A stretch of DNA of 27,242 nt from CAYZZA01 sp964482685 (GTDB lineage Bacteria > Bacillota > Bacilli > Lactobacillales > Carnobacteriaceae_A), in the NCBI GenBank assembly GCA_964482685.1, contig CAYZZA010000016.1, forward strand, positions 1 through 27,242. The letters are read 5' to 3'. The translations under genes and the position numbers were made by a program. Under the pieces are notes generated by a model. That model made no database searches. It was not told where the DNA came from and saw nothing but the letters and a program-made list of their open reading frames with translations. Positions 9,001 to 15,851 of the stretch are shown in pieces; position 1 is the stretch's first letter, and each line of letters opens with the position of its first letter.

Positions 9001-9145
9001 AGCGATTCAAACGCTCATGGATTTAAATGCGCATGGACGCTTAATCGGAGTCATTTCTCATTTAGAAGAACTCAAAACACGAATTCCGGTTCATGTCGAA
9101 GTCAGCAAAACAAGCGAAGGCAGTTCAGCTAAAATCATTGTTTAA
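6062..9145 (+). CDS. sbcC: Exonuclease SbcCD ATPase subunit SbcC
   Basis: SMC/Rad50-like ATPase that partners SbcD. At 1027 aa it has an N-terminal ATPase lobe with Walker A GPTGAGKT at 35-42 and a Q-loop region around MLPQGEF. Two long Lys/Glu/Gln-rich coiled-coil arms (about residues 185-870) meet at the zinc hook CKVC (C518 and C521). The C-terminal lobe has the signature LSGGE (932-936) and Walker B LLIDE (964-968) in LLIDEGFGTLD. The coiled-coil portion is poorly conserved and A-rich, as expected. It is the last gene of the operon and ends inside a terminator hairpin. Intact. Confidence 0.97.
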   Translation: MRPLKLVMQAFGPYRERVELDFTQMHNHALFLISGPTGAGKTTIFDALAYALYDGASGETRDKEAFKSDFATDEERCFVELTFEVAGKQYYVKRYPTQRAPGKSGKPIQVKAGVELHLPEGQPITKITEANKALKQLLSLSDTQFRQIVMLPQGEFRKMLDSSSHDKEEIFRNIFDTHLLQEFQEELNSQTAEMAKERAEHQRNLQIHMEEIDYLEEVFFKELNKEVKESVQQEDTARVLSGLTRMIQQGEHEAQTRDEELANIAKNLNTHKKIIELLTEQEKLAQSKETLLSRKAQIEEKEKALSQHEKVAPCVEKKKRLEEEKKNAQNTIDDLNQKMRELTKVIDIKTKLETEFKQIEQDYEKISVTRIEKEALQTQERVLQDYADAHKAHVDRQEKYENEKLALDRTKHAIHKQKTTLEEKEAQLVAWGNLAEQEKEVDKQERDLADQQKHLKDRWEKLDTLLASMEELQTKQKDLEKEAETLEKIGSDFSEQTIRYFRNQAGVLAKTLKDGEPCKVCGSTIHPKKATMEEHVYTKEELDILETKQRKQYQKTTKLSNDLEHLKQVQENLSAELEIHQMDASVEKQKTAEQLTLVSKKIQDNQDTCTRLLQRIKESISIEQKIEEEKRALSKAEEQKAVLQSRLKFLEEDVQEGKKILEQKEATLPKETLDGIQTRIRQIDEWIEKTNHAYEKQRKAVVVTDNEYSQLSGVVLSGNNQVKKEAEDIDRLQKELVAMLEAEKLDDTFEQWYLEKQEKDRLQEEVAQYEKAFFVQERDEQKVQQTLAQFSDVRSKDEHEAMYRHVQEKEKDKKQEIKNLSFFLLQNQKKHKMLETVYETIKETEETYRLLSDLNLFAKGSKENDAVSFERFVLGSYFDQILEEANIRLQTMTYNRFQLLRKEEKAKYGGASGLDMVVMDTYNGKVRDVSTLSGGESFKASLALALGLGDVIQNKQGGVQVETLLIDEGFGTLDSDSLDAAIQTLMDLNAHGRLIGVISHLEELKTRIPVHVEVSKTSEGSSAKIIV

Positions 9146-9175
9146 AAAACCAACGTAGATTGGTTTTTTATTTTT
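9144..9175 (+). terminator. Intrinsic terminator of sbcDC operon
   Basis: AAAAAACCAA (9144-9153), loop CGTAGA, TTGGTTTTTT (9160-9169), then further T. The hairpin begins within the stop codon of sbcC. Confidence 0.88.
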
Positions 9176-9218
9176 TTCCATAACTTTGCGAGATACCTGC
9201 AAGAAATACGTAATTTTG

Positions 9219-9241
9219 AAGGGCTACAAACTGTAGCCCTT
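9219..9241. repeat. Perfect 10-bp inverted repeat without T-tract
   Basis: AAGGGCTACA (9219-9228), AAC, TGTAGCCCTT (9232-9241). No T-run follows. Its right end overlaps the proposed -35 box (9240-9245) of the XRE gene, so an operator role is possible; it could also reinforce termination of sbcC. Confidence 0.5.
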
Positions 9242-9268
9242 GATGTGACAAGCTTTTTCTTATATATA
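9240..9268 (+). promoter_or_regulatory. Putative promoter of the XRE regulator
   Basis: TTGATG (9240-9245), 17-nt spacer, TATATA (9263-9268). It lies 43 bp upstream of the ATG at 9312. Confidence 0.5.
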
Positions 9269-9311
9269 TGTAAACGCACTATACAGGGGAGTCTCTATTT
9301 CTTTATACTAC

Positions 9312-10091
9312 ATGGAAGGGGGTGAACCAATAGAACTACATGAAAAATTAAAAGAAAAAAGGCTAGAAGCTAAGTTGACTCAAAAAGAACTCGCTGAACT
9401 CCTTCATGTTTCTCGACAAACTGTTTCAAGTTGGGAAGTAGGGAGAACGTACCCTGATTTGACTATCTTAGTTGAGTTGAGTGAATTGTACAAAGTATCA
9501 CTAGACGATCTCTTAAAGGAGGATTCCGATTTCGTGCAAGATATCACAAATAAAGTGAAGAATAGTCAGTTAAATAAAAAAATCATTGTGTTTTTGACTA
9601 TTGTTTTGATATCAGTCCTTACTTATGGTGGATATGGTGCATACCAAATGTATATTCACGAACAAGCAAATGAAGAAGGGTTGCGTCCGAACGACTTACT
9701 GAATTCTACTTGGCAGATGAATTATGATCCGTCCAAAGAGTTGCATCAATCGTATTTGTCGATTGGTACAACAGAGATACTTGTTTTGAGTGATTATGGA
9801 GAGAGATATCAATTTATCACTCCTGAGACAAGTCCGGCTGAGATAGAAGAATTGCGAAAAGAACGGGAAGAAAAAGGGTTAAAAAGTGGGTTGTCTGAGC
9901 ATAATCAATTAAACATAAAAACAGAAGGTGATACTTACATTGTAGAAGGGTATGGGTATCGGCAAGAATTCAAACGTTTAAGTAGCACGATTATTCAAGA
10001 TAAAAATGGCGTAGAGTATTACTATTTGCATAACGGAAGTGATCACGAAGCGATGCGCCATATTTCAGAAAATATTCAAGATGATTTTTAA
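9312..10091 (+). CDS. Membrane-anchored XRE-family transcriptional regulator
   Basis: Residues about 8-70 are a Cro/C1-type helix-turn-helix (LTQKELAELLHVSRQTVSSWE). Residues 91-113 form one hydrophobic membrane segment, and 114-259 form a charged domain probably outside the cell, with no family I recognise. The layout suggests a one-component membrane sensor. The start is odd. ATG 9312 has no ribosome binding site at normal distance (GGGGAG is about 20 nt away), while AAGGGGGTGA (9316-9325) lies inside the ORF, 4 nt before an ATA codon at 9330. From that ATA the protein would begin [M/I]ELHEKLKEKR, exactly where most XRE proteins of this type begin. Either translation starts at ATA, or ATG was lost by mutation or sequencing error. 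The gene converges on the ABC exporter genes. Confidence 0.85.
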   Translation: MEGGEPIELHEKLKEKRLEAKLTQKELAELLHVSRQTVSSWEVGRTYPDLTILVELSELYKVSLDDLLKEDSDFVQDITNKVKNSQLNKKIIVFLTIVLISVLTYGGYGAYQMYIHEQANEEGLRPNDLLNSTWQMNYDPSKELHQSYLSIGTTEILVLSDYGERYQFITPETSPAEIEELRKEREEKGLKSGLSEHNQLNIKTEGDTYIVEGYGYRQEFKRLSSTIIQDKNGVEYYYLHNGSDHEAMRHISENIQDDF

Positions 10092-10111
10092 GGGCATTAT
10101 TTCTTGGAAAC

Positions 10112-10148
10112 AAAAAAAGGAATCCATTTATTGTGGATTCCTTTTTTT
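10112..10148. terminator. Bidirectional intrinsic terminator (XRE gene / ABC permease)
   Basis: A perfect 15-bp stem AAAAAAAGGAATCCA (10112-10126) with loop TTTATTG and its complement at 10134-10148. The A-run and T-run serve both directions; it abuts the permease stop codon. Confidence 0.92.
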
Positions 10149-10987
10149 TACGCTCTTGAGCCACGTCTACTTCCACCAGGATTTCGTGTAAAGTTCGAAA
10201 AATCTGCGTTGACAAAAGAAGTCGTTGCCAAAAACAAAAAGAACACGCCTAACAAAGCAATGATGACCCCGCTAATCCATGGGGTGATGATAAACCCGTT
10301 CACATCAAAAGCCAACCCGGCTTGTATCATTTGTTCCGTGGATAAACTACCTTGTTCTAAGATAATAGTCCGGAAAAAGGCAGTTGTATAGGTCATTGGA
10401 TTGAGATACGAGACAAAGCGGAGAGTGCTTGGAAGCAAGCTCAAAGGAATATAGGCACCAGATAAGAAAGTAAAAGGGAGCACAATGGCTTGTTGGACCA
10501 ATTGAAAAGTTTGGGCACTTTTTACTTTAGAGGCTAAAAACAAACCTAATCCGGAAAAGACAATCCCGACTAAAATCATAGCTCCCACCACGTAAATAGG
10601 CGTACGCCAACTATTGAAAGACAACCCTGTAAAGAGCCCTACAATTAAAATCAACAGTCCTTGTACCGTTGCGATAGTCGCTGCAGACAAGAGTTGCCCC
10701 GTGGCTACTTGAAACCTTGACGCAGGACTTACGAGGACTTCTTTCATAAATCCAGAAATCATATCGTCAATCGTTGTAGTCGCGACGGATAGAGAGGTTT
10801 GAAAAACCGTTACAATGATGACGCCAGCTAGCATAAAAGCAGTCGGGTTTTCGACTTGTTCACTCTTGAAAACAGCGCTAAACACATAAATAAAGAAAAA
10901 AGGAATAATGATCGAAATCACAAGTCTCACACGATCTCTCACAAAAATCTTGATATTACGTAACCATAATGCATAAATAACTCTCAT
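10148..10987 (-). CDS. ABC-2 type transporter permease (DrrB-like)
   Basis: Membrane subunit of an ATP-driven exporter, 279 aa. About six hydrophobic segments are visible, for example residues 22-42, 52-72, 105-125, 138-155, 168-188 and 232-255. The N-terminus MRVIYALWLRNIKIFVRDRVRLV is the usual cytoplasmic lead of the ABC2_membrane family, and a central ABC-2 signature region (LSGAYIPLSLLPSTLRFVSYLNPMTY) is clear. The basic tail ends GGSRRGSRA. The start overlaps the upstream ATPase gene by 4 nt, so the two are translationally coupled. The cargo is unknown; relatives export drugs, lipids or antibiotics. Confidence 0.9.
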   Translation of the reverse strand: MRVIYALWLRNIKIFVRDRVRLVISIIIPFFFIYVFSAVFKSEQVENPTAFMLAGVIIVTVFQTSLSVATTTIDDMISGFMKEVLVSPASRFQVATGQLLSAATIATVQGLLILIVGLFTGLSFNSWRTPIYVVGAMILVGIVFSGLGLFLASKVKSAQTFQLVQQAIVLPFTFLSGAYIPLSLLPSTLRFVSYLNPMTYTTAFFRTIILEQGSLSTEQMIQAGLAFDVNGFIITPWISGVIIALLGVFFLFLATTSFVNADFSNFTRNPGGSRRGSRA

Positions 10988-11922
10988 TCTTTTTCCACCT
11001 CCCGAATGTCCTTTCCAGTAATTTCCAGAAAAACATCGTTCATGGTGCCGGTTTTGATTTCAATAGATTGAATCATATGTTTAAGCGGTTCAACAAAGCC
11101 AAGAAATGTAGGAATATTGGTTACATTAATAGTAAAAAAACCTTTTCTATCTTGGGAAAACTCAAATTTATTTAAAAAAAGAGCGTGTTTAAAAGCTTGT
11201 GTTTCTTCTGGGCTGGCACACTGGATGTTAGCTGTATCTTGTGTGTATTTCTTTTTTAAGTTTTCAGGAGAATCGTTGACTACAATTTTTCCGCTGTCGA
11301 TGATAGCCACCTGGTCACAAATTTCTGCTTCTTCCATGTAGTGCGTGGTTAAAAAAATGGTGATGTTCTTTTCTTTTTGTAATTTTAAGATGTATTCCCA
11401 CATTCTGTTTCTTGTTTGTGGATCTAGCCCCGTGGTGGGTTCATCTAAAAAGAGTACTTTGGGATAATGCAGCAAAGCCCGAGCGATTTCTATACGCCGT
11501 TTCATGCCACCAGATAAACTAGAAATAAAAGCATGTTCCCACTCAATTAAATCAACGAGAGTTAACACAAACTGAATACGTTCAGGCATCTCTTTTTTAG
11601 GAATATTGTAAAATACTCCGTGCATCTCTAAGTTTTCCCGCACGGTCATTTTATCATCTAACGTTTGTTCTTGAAAGACAATGCCGATACTGTTTCGAAC
11701 CTCAGCTTTTTCCGTGTCTACATCAAAACCATTGATTGTCATTTCTCCGGATGTTTTCTCCAGTAGGGTACACAAACTTTTAATCATCGTACTTTTGCCA
11801 GCACCGTTAGGTCCAAGAAAAGCAAAAATACTTCCCTCTTTTACCTCGAACGAAATGTCATCAACCGCAAAGAAAGAGCCATATTTTTTTGTGTAATGAG
11901 ATACGCGAATGATAGGTTCCAT
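10984..11922 (-). CDS. ABC transporter ATP-binding protein (DrrA-like)
   Basis: ATPase subunit for the neighbouring ABC-2 permease, 312 aa. Walker A is GPNGAGKST, the signature LSGGMKRR, Walker B VLFLDEPTTGLDP, and the H-loop TTHYMEEAE. The C-terminal 85 residues are the DUF4162-like tail common in DrrA proteins. The longer reading frame begins with GTG at 11931, but GAGGTGG sits just right for the ATG at 11922 (the GTG would lie inside that ribosome binding site), so 11922 is chosen. The unit probably forms a two-gene exporter operon, possibly read on from the AI-2E-type gene 80 bp upstream because I see no terminator between. Confidence 0.93.
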   Translation of the reverse strand: MEPIIRVSHYTKKYGSFFAVDDISFEVKEGSIFAFLGPNGAGKSTMIKSLCTLLEKTSGEMTINGFDVDTEKAEVRNSIGIVFQEQTLDDKMTVRENLEMHGVFYNIPKKEMPERIQFVLTLVDLIEWEHAFISSLSGGMKRRIEIARALLHYPKVLFLDEPTTGLDPQTRNRMWEYILKLQKEKNITIFLTTHYMEEAEICDQVAIIDSGKIVVNDSPENLKKKYTQDTANIQCASPEETQAFKHALFLNKFEFSQDRKGFFTINVTNIPTFLGFVEPLKHMIQSIEIKTGTMNDVFLEITGKDIREVEKE

Positions 11923-12002
11923 GTGGTCCACCTCTTTCTAAATACTCACTATATATGTGATGTGGTACGAATTAGTTTGATGAAAGTAGGTTTTAAGCTT
12001 TC

Positions 12003-13076
12003 TTACAAGGTTTGTTTAATTTTACTTGACTGTTTTCTGCGAAGAAAATAGAGAACAATTGTTTTTAGACTTAGATAGAGAGGAGTCGCGATTAAAGCAC
12101 CAACAATGCCAAAAAGATTGATTGAGACTAATACGACCACAATGACTGTAAAGGGGTGAATATCAAGTTTTGATCCCATGATGTAAGGCGAAATTAAATC
12201 AGATTCCAGTTGCTGGATAATGACAACAGCTACAATAATTTTGAGAACCATTGAAAAATCAACAGTTAAAGCCACCAAAACAGCAGGAATGACCCCAATG
12301 ATTGGCCCGATAAAAGGAATCAAGCTAGTGACAAGAGCAATCACAGCTAACAAAAAGGCGTATGGAACGTCGATGATTAAGTACCCAATAAACATCAAAA
12401 CGCCTAATATAATTGCTACGGTTAATTGACCGTTGATATAATTTGCCAGTGTTTGATCAATATCTTTCACAACGTTGCGCTGCTCCATACGTGTTTGTTT
12501 TTCTTGTTTATTCAAATAATGCTCAAACCCATCTTTTAATAGTTGATCGTCTTTCATTAGATAAAAAAAGCACAAGAAAGCTAAAACAAACTGAGAACCA
12601 ACGTTGCCAATGCTCGATACTAAACCAGGTAATTGTTTGGATAGATCAACCGCAGTGTTTTGAAACCAAGAAAGGGCATTGTTTATAAGGTCTTCTACCG
12701 GGAAGTAGGTATCGATCCAATTATAAATTGTTGAATTAGAAGTTGAGATAGCAGAAAAATCTAGTTGGTCAGCTAATTGTGTAGCTTGATCATACACGAT
12801 TTTTCCAACAAAAAAAGAAAGGAAACCTAAGATGAGAAAGAAAAAAAGAATTGCTAAAATGGAAGACAATTTTTCTTTGTTTGTTTTTTTCAAAAGCCAA
12901 TATTTCAACGGCCGTAGAGCATAATAAAAATAGGTTCCAAATATAAATGGAATCAATAGATACAAAATGACATCTACTATAGGAGAAAAAGTACTGGAAA
13001 GATTCATGATGAAGAAAAGAGAAATCAAGATCAAAACAAGATTTAGTAGCTTGTGAGTCGTTTTTGAAAAATTCAT
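12003..13076 (-). CDS. AI-2E family transporter (PerM/YdbI-like)
   Basis: A 357-aa polytopic membrane protein. It has paired N-terminal helices (about 10-35 and 35-55), a third near 70-90, a long polar stretch 95-150, and then a C-terminal membrane block (150-345) with the conserved YINGQLTVAIILG, PYAFLLAVIALVTSLIPFIGPIIG and ESDLISPYIMG segments of the family. The family is named after E. coli TqsA, which exports autoinducer-2, but many members in Firmicutes have other or unknown roles such as ion antiport, so no substrate is claimed. AAGGTGG precedes the ATG. An extended -10 promoter is possible upstream. Confidence 0.9.
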   Translation of the reverse strand: MNFSKTTHKLLNLVLILISLFFIMNLSSTFSPIVDVILYLLIPFIFGTYFYYALRPLKYWLLKKTNKEKLSSILAILFFFLILGFLSFFVGKIVYDQATQLADQLDFSAISTSNSTIYNWIDTYFPVEDLINNALSWFQNTAVDLSKQLPGLVSSIGNVGSQFVLAFLCFFYLMKDDQLLKDGFEHYLNKQEKQTRMEQRNVVKDIDQTLANYINGQLTVAIILGVLMFIGYLIIDVPYAFLLAVIALVTSLIPFIGPIIGVIPAVLVALTVDFSMVLKIIVAVVIIQQLESDLISPYIMGSKLDIHPFTVIVVVLVSINLFGIVGALIATPLYLSLKTIVLYFLRRKQSSKIKQTL

Positions 13077-13141
13077 AGATACGCCACCTTATCTGTATAT
13101 TTAAACGAAGGAAGAAACATCTCCGCTCCTTTAGTCTTCTT

Positions 13142-13150
13142 ATTTTAACA
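13142..13150 (-). promoter_or_regulatory. Possible extended -10 promoter of AI-2E family gene
   Basis: On the minus strand TGTTAAAAT (TG-n-TAAAAT) lies about 65 bp upstream of the start codon. The -35 region matches poorly (ATGTAA or TGTAAA), so this is tentative. Confidence 0.3.
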
Positions 13151-13406
13151 GAGAATATCCTTATTTACATTCAATAAGAGCAATCAAACCACAAAAAAAA
13201 ATTGAGCGAACAAAGCCACATGGGTAAATGTGTAAGATTGTGTGGGGGAGCTGAATCTAAGAGATCACCGTTTTATATACATATAAAAAAACTGAATGCA
13301 GTATACATAGCAAAACTCTATATTGTGTATAAAAACAGGGATAAACCTGGTTAATATACAATAAAAGAAAAAAATACACCAAATTATACAAAATACAGAA
13401 TAAGGG
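13151..13406. other. Intergenic stretch between divergent genes
   Basis: No supportable gene. It is strongly AT-rich, with ORFs only of low-complexity Phe/Tyr composition. Apart from the two divergent promoters at its edges I see nothing I can assign. Confidence 0.5.
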
Positions 13407-13435
13407 TTGCATAAAAAAGTGAGACCTGTTATGAT
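13407..13435 (+). promoter_or_regulatory. Promoter of amino-acid ABC transporter operon
   Basis: TTGCAT (13407-13412), 17-nt spacer, TATGAT (13430-13435) with the extended -10 TG at 13427-13428. It lies 29 bp before the ATG. Strong match. Confidence 0.8.
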
Positions 13436-13464
13436 ACAAACTATAAATGAAATGAGGGGAAAAT

Positions 13465-14937
13465 ATGACAAACCAACTTAAACATACATATCTAAAACCA
13501 ATCTTTTTCTTGCTTGCTTTTTTTAGTCTTCTTATTCCGATTTCGTCACGAGCAGAAGATGCATCCTTGCAAGCCATTCAAGATAAAGGGGTACTTGTCA
13601 TTGGAACGAGTGCCGACTTTCCACCATATGAATTTCACACAACGATTGATGGAAAGGACACCATTGTGGGCATGGATATTTTTATCGCTCAAAAAATTGC
13701 AGAAGATTTAGGTGTCACACTTGCGATTGAAGATATGGATTTTGATAGTTTGCTTCCAGCATTGGAATCAAACAAAGTGGATATGGTAATTGCAGGAATG
13801 AGTTCGACACCTGAGAGACAAAAAAGTGTGGATTTTTCCGATGTTTACTACAATAGTGGACACAACCTTGTGGTTCGGAAAGCAGACGAACAAATTTATA
13901 CGACAAAAGAATCTTTAGACGGCAAAAAAATAGGGGTCCAAGCTGGCTCTCTACAAGAAGAATTGGCTGCCCAAATTCCAAATGCTGATTTATTAAAACT
14001 AAGTAATTTAAATGATTTGCTTCTATCTCTTAAAACAAATAAAGTCGAAGCCATTGTCATGGAGCGACCAAATGCAGAAGCGTATGTGAATCCAGATGAA
14101 CAACTCATTACCTTTTCTGGGGAGTTTGAGATAGATGAAGACATTGAAGGATCAGCCATTGCGATGAGAAAAGGATCCGATTCATTGAAAGAAGCTGTGA
14201 ACGTTTCGCTTCAAGAAATAAAAGAGAAGGATTTAGTGCAAGAGTACCTCGCGAAAGCAGGCGAATACTTGGATGAGACAACCGATGAGGATGTGTCTTT
14301 TCTAGCTCAGTTTGGTCCCTTGTTCTTAAATGGAGCAATTACCACAGTAGGTATTTCACTAATTAGTGTGTTTTTTGGTGCAATCCTGGGTGTCTTATTG
14401 GCTCTTATGCGTCTGTCAGATTCACTCTTCCTAAAAGGAATTGCGACAGCTTATGTTGAGTTTGTAAGAGGTACGCCGATGTTGATTCAAGTAATGTTTA
14501 TCTATTTTGCAGTAGGATATGTAATCAACATACCTGCACTTGCATCTGGAATTGTAGCGGTTTCTTTAAATAGTGCCGCATATATATCTGAAATTATACG
14601 TTCAGGACTTAACTCTGTTCCCGTTGGCCAAACCGAGGCGGCCCGGAGTTTAGGTATGAACAAGACAACAGCACTTCGGTATGTCATCTTCCCGCAAGCG
14701 TTGAAAAATATTTGGCCAGCTTTAGGGAATGAATTTATCACCATTATCAAGGAAAGTTCCATCGTATCGATTATTGGGGTAAGCGAGTTAATCTTCCAAA
14801 CAAAAGTAGTGACATCCATTTCATACCGGGGAATATTGCCTCTGTTTGTCACGATGATCATTTACTTCATTTTGACCTTTAGTCTCACGAAACTTCTGAA
14901 TTATTACGAAGGGAAGATGCAATATGATAAACGTTAA
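13465..14937 (+). CDS. Amino-acid ABC transporter, fused substrate-binding and permease protein
   Basis: A 490-aa fusion of GlnP type. Residues 1-30 are a signal sequence (hydrophobic core FFLLAFFSLLIPISS, then SRA-ED). Residues about 35-270 are a family-3 periplasmic-type binding domain (GVLVIGTSADFPPYEF, VDMVIAGMSSTPERQKSVDFS, IGVQAGSLQEE). Residues about 285-485 are a HisM/GlnP-type permease with the EAA loop EAARSLGMNKTTALRY from about residue 391, which docks the ATPase. Fusion of receptor and channel in one chain is common in lactic acid bacteria and relatives. The next gene, its ATPase, overlaps it by 14 nt. The likely substrate is a polar amino acid such as glutamine, glutamate or arginine; which one cannot be decided. 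AGGGG ribosome binding site. Confidence 0.93.
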   Translation: MTNQLKHTYLKPIFFLLAFFSLLIPISSRAEDASLQAIQDKGVLVIGTSADFPPYEFHTTIDGKDTIVGMDIFIAQKIAEDLGVTLAIEDMDFDSLLPALESNKVDMVIAGMSSTPERQKSVDFSDVYYNSGHNLVVRKADEQIYTTKESLDGKKIGVQAGSLQEELAAQIPNADLLKLSNLNDLLLSLKTNKVEAIVMERPNAEAYVNPDEQLITFSGEFEIDEDIEGSAIAMRKGSDSLKEAVNVSLQEIKEKDLVQEYLAKAGEYLDETTDEDVSFLAQFGPLFLNGAITTVGISLISVFFGAILGVLLALMRLSDSLFLKGIATAYVEFVRGTPMLIQVMFIYFAVGYVINIPALASGIVAVSLNSAAYISEIIRSGLNSVPVGQTEAARSLGMNKTTALRYVIFPQALKNIWPALGNEFITIIKESSIVSIIGVSELIFQTKVVTSISYRGILPLFVTMIIYFILTFSLTKLLNYYEGKMQYDKR

Positions 14938-15649
14938 TGAGGTAAGAAAGAGTTTTGGCAAACAAGAAGTACTCAAAGGCATTACTGAGGTTGTTCATGA
15001 CGGAGAAGTAGTAGTTGTTATTGGGCCTAGTGGTTCAGGAAAAAGCACGTTCTTGCGGTGTTTAAATTTGCTTGAAAAACCAACAGCAGGTGCGATTGTT
15101 TTTGAAGGCAAAACGTTAAACGAATTAAAAGAAAAAGAATTGGATACTCTTCGTCAAGAGATGGGGATGGTGTTTCAAAGCTTTAACCTATTTCCGCATT
15201 TATCCGTTCTAGAAAACATCAAAATAGCACCTATGAAAACTAAAGGACTCTCCGAAGTAGAATCAAATGAGCGTGCCCTAAAACTATTGGAACAAGTTGG
15301 TTTAGCAGACAAAGCAGATTCATATCCTATAAGCTTGTCTGGAGGGCAGCAACAACGGGTGGCAATTGCCAGAGCCTTAGCGATGGACCCTAAAGTGATG
15401 CTCTTTGATGAACCTACGAGTGCTTTGGACCCAGAAATGGTCGGTGAAGTGCTCAAAGTGATGCAAGACTTAGCGGAAGCAGGCATGACTATGGTGGTGG
15501 TAACACACGAAATGGGTTTTGCAAAAAAAGTGGCTGATCGTGTGTGGTTTATGGATGCGGGCTATATTGTGGAAAAAGGAGCGCCAGAAGATTTGTTTGT
15601 TCATCCAAAAGAAGAACGGACACAAGAATTTTTGGCTAAAATCTTATAG
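14924..15649 (+). CDS. Amino-acid ABC transporter ATP-binding protein (GlnQ-like)
   Basis: A 241-aa ATPase of the polar amino-acid uptake class. Walker A GPSGSGKST is at 34-42, the Q-loop at Q85 (VFQSFNLFPHLSV), the signature LSGGQQQR from 138, Walker B VMLFDE at 158-163, the D-loop SALD, and the H-loop H195 in VVVTHEMGFA. The C-terminus GAPEDLFVHPKEERTQEFLAKIL is typical. GAAGGGAAG lies within the end of the permease gene. The 14-nt overlap and shared promoter at 13407 make a two-gene importer operon closed by a terminator. Confidence 0.96.
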   Translation: MINVNEVRKSFGKQEVLKGITEVVHDGEVVVVIGPSGSGKSTFLRCLNLLEKPTAGAIVFEGKTLNELKEKELDTLRQEMGMVFQSFNLFPHLSVLENIKIAPMKTKGLSEVESNERALKLLEQVGLADKADSYPISLSGGQQQRVAIARALAMDPKVMLFDEPTSALDPEMVGEVLKVMQDLAEAGMTMVVVTHEMGFAKKVADRVWFMDAGYIVEKGAPEDLFVHPKEERTQEFLAKIL

Positions 15650-15675
15650 GTTAACCAAATCAGGAACAAAACTAG

Positions 15676-15707
15676 ACCATTCTTTCATAAAAGAGAGAAT
15701 GGTTTTT
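15676..15707 (+). terminator. Intrinsic terminator of the amino-acid transporter operon
   Basis: ACCATTCTTTC (15676-15686), loop ATAAAA, GAGAGAATGGT (15693-15703), then TTTT. 11-bp stem with one wobble pair. Confidence 0.87.
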
Positions 15708-15751
15708 GTCTGTTTCAAAACAGAGAAACTAACGACCATCTAAAAAAATAA

Positions 15752-15760
15752 TGATATACT
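15752..15760 (+). promoter_or_regulatory. Probable extended -10 promoter of dsdA
   Basis: TGATATACT (TG-n-TATACT) about 92 bp upstream of the dsdA start; the -35 region (near 15732) is weak. If used, the 5' leader is about 85 nt long and AT-rich; I see no known riboswitch in it. Confidence 0.45.
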
Positions 15761-15851
15761 AAATAAAATCAGTCTAAAAACAAAACAGTTTTTTAAGTTG
15801 GCTTAGTTAGTTTGTACTCACAAATATATTTATGGAGAGGAACGAGATAAA

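Noticed and set aside
13257..13577. Minus-strand open frame of about 106 codons in the AT-rich intergenic stretch
   Set aside because: Composition is Phe/Tyr/Cys-rich low complexity, there is no ribosome binding site, and it runs over the promoter and signal-peptide region of the transporter gene.
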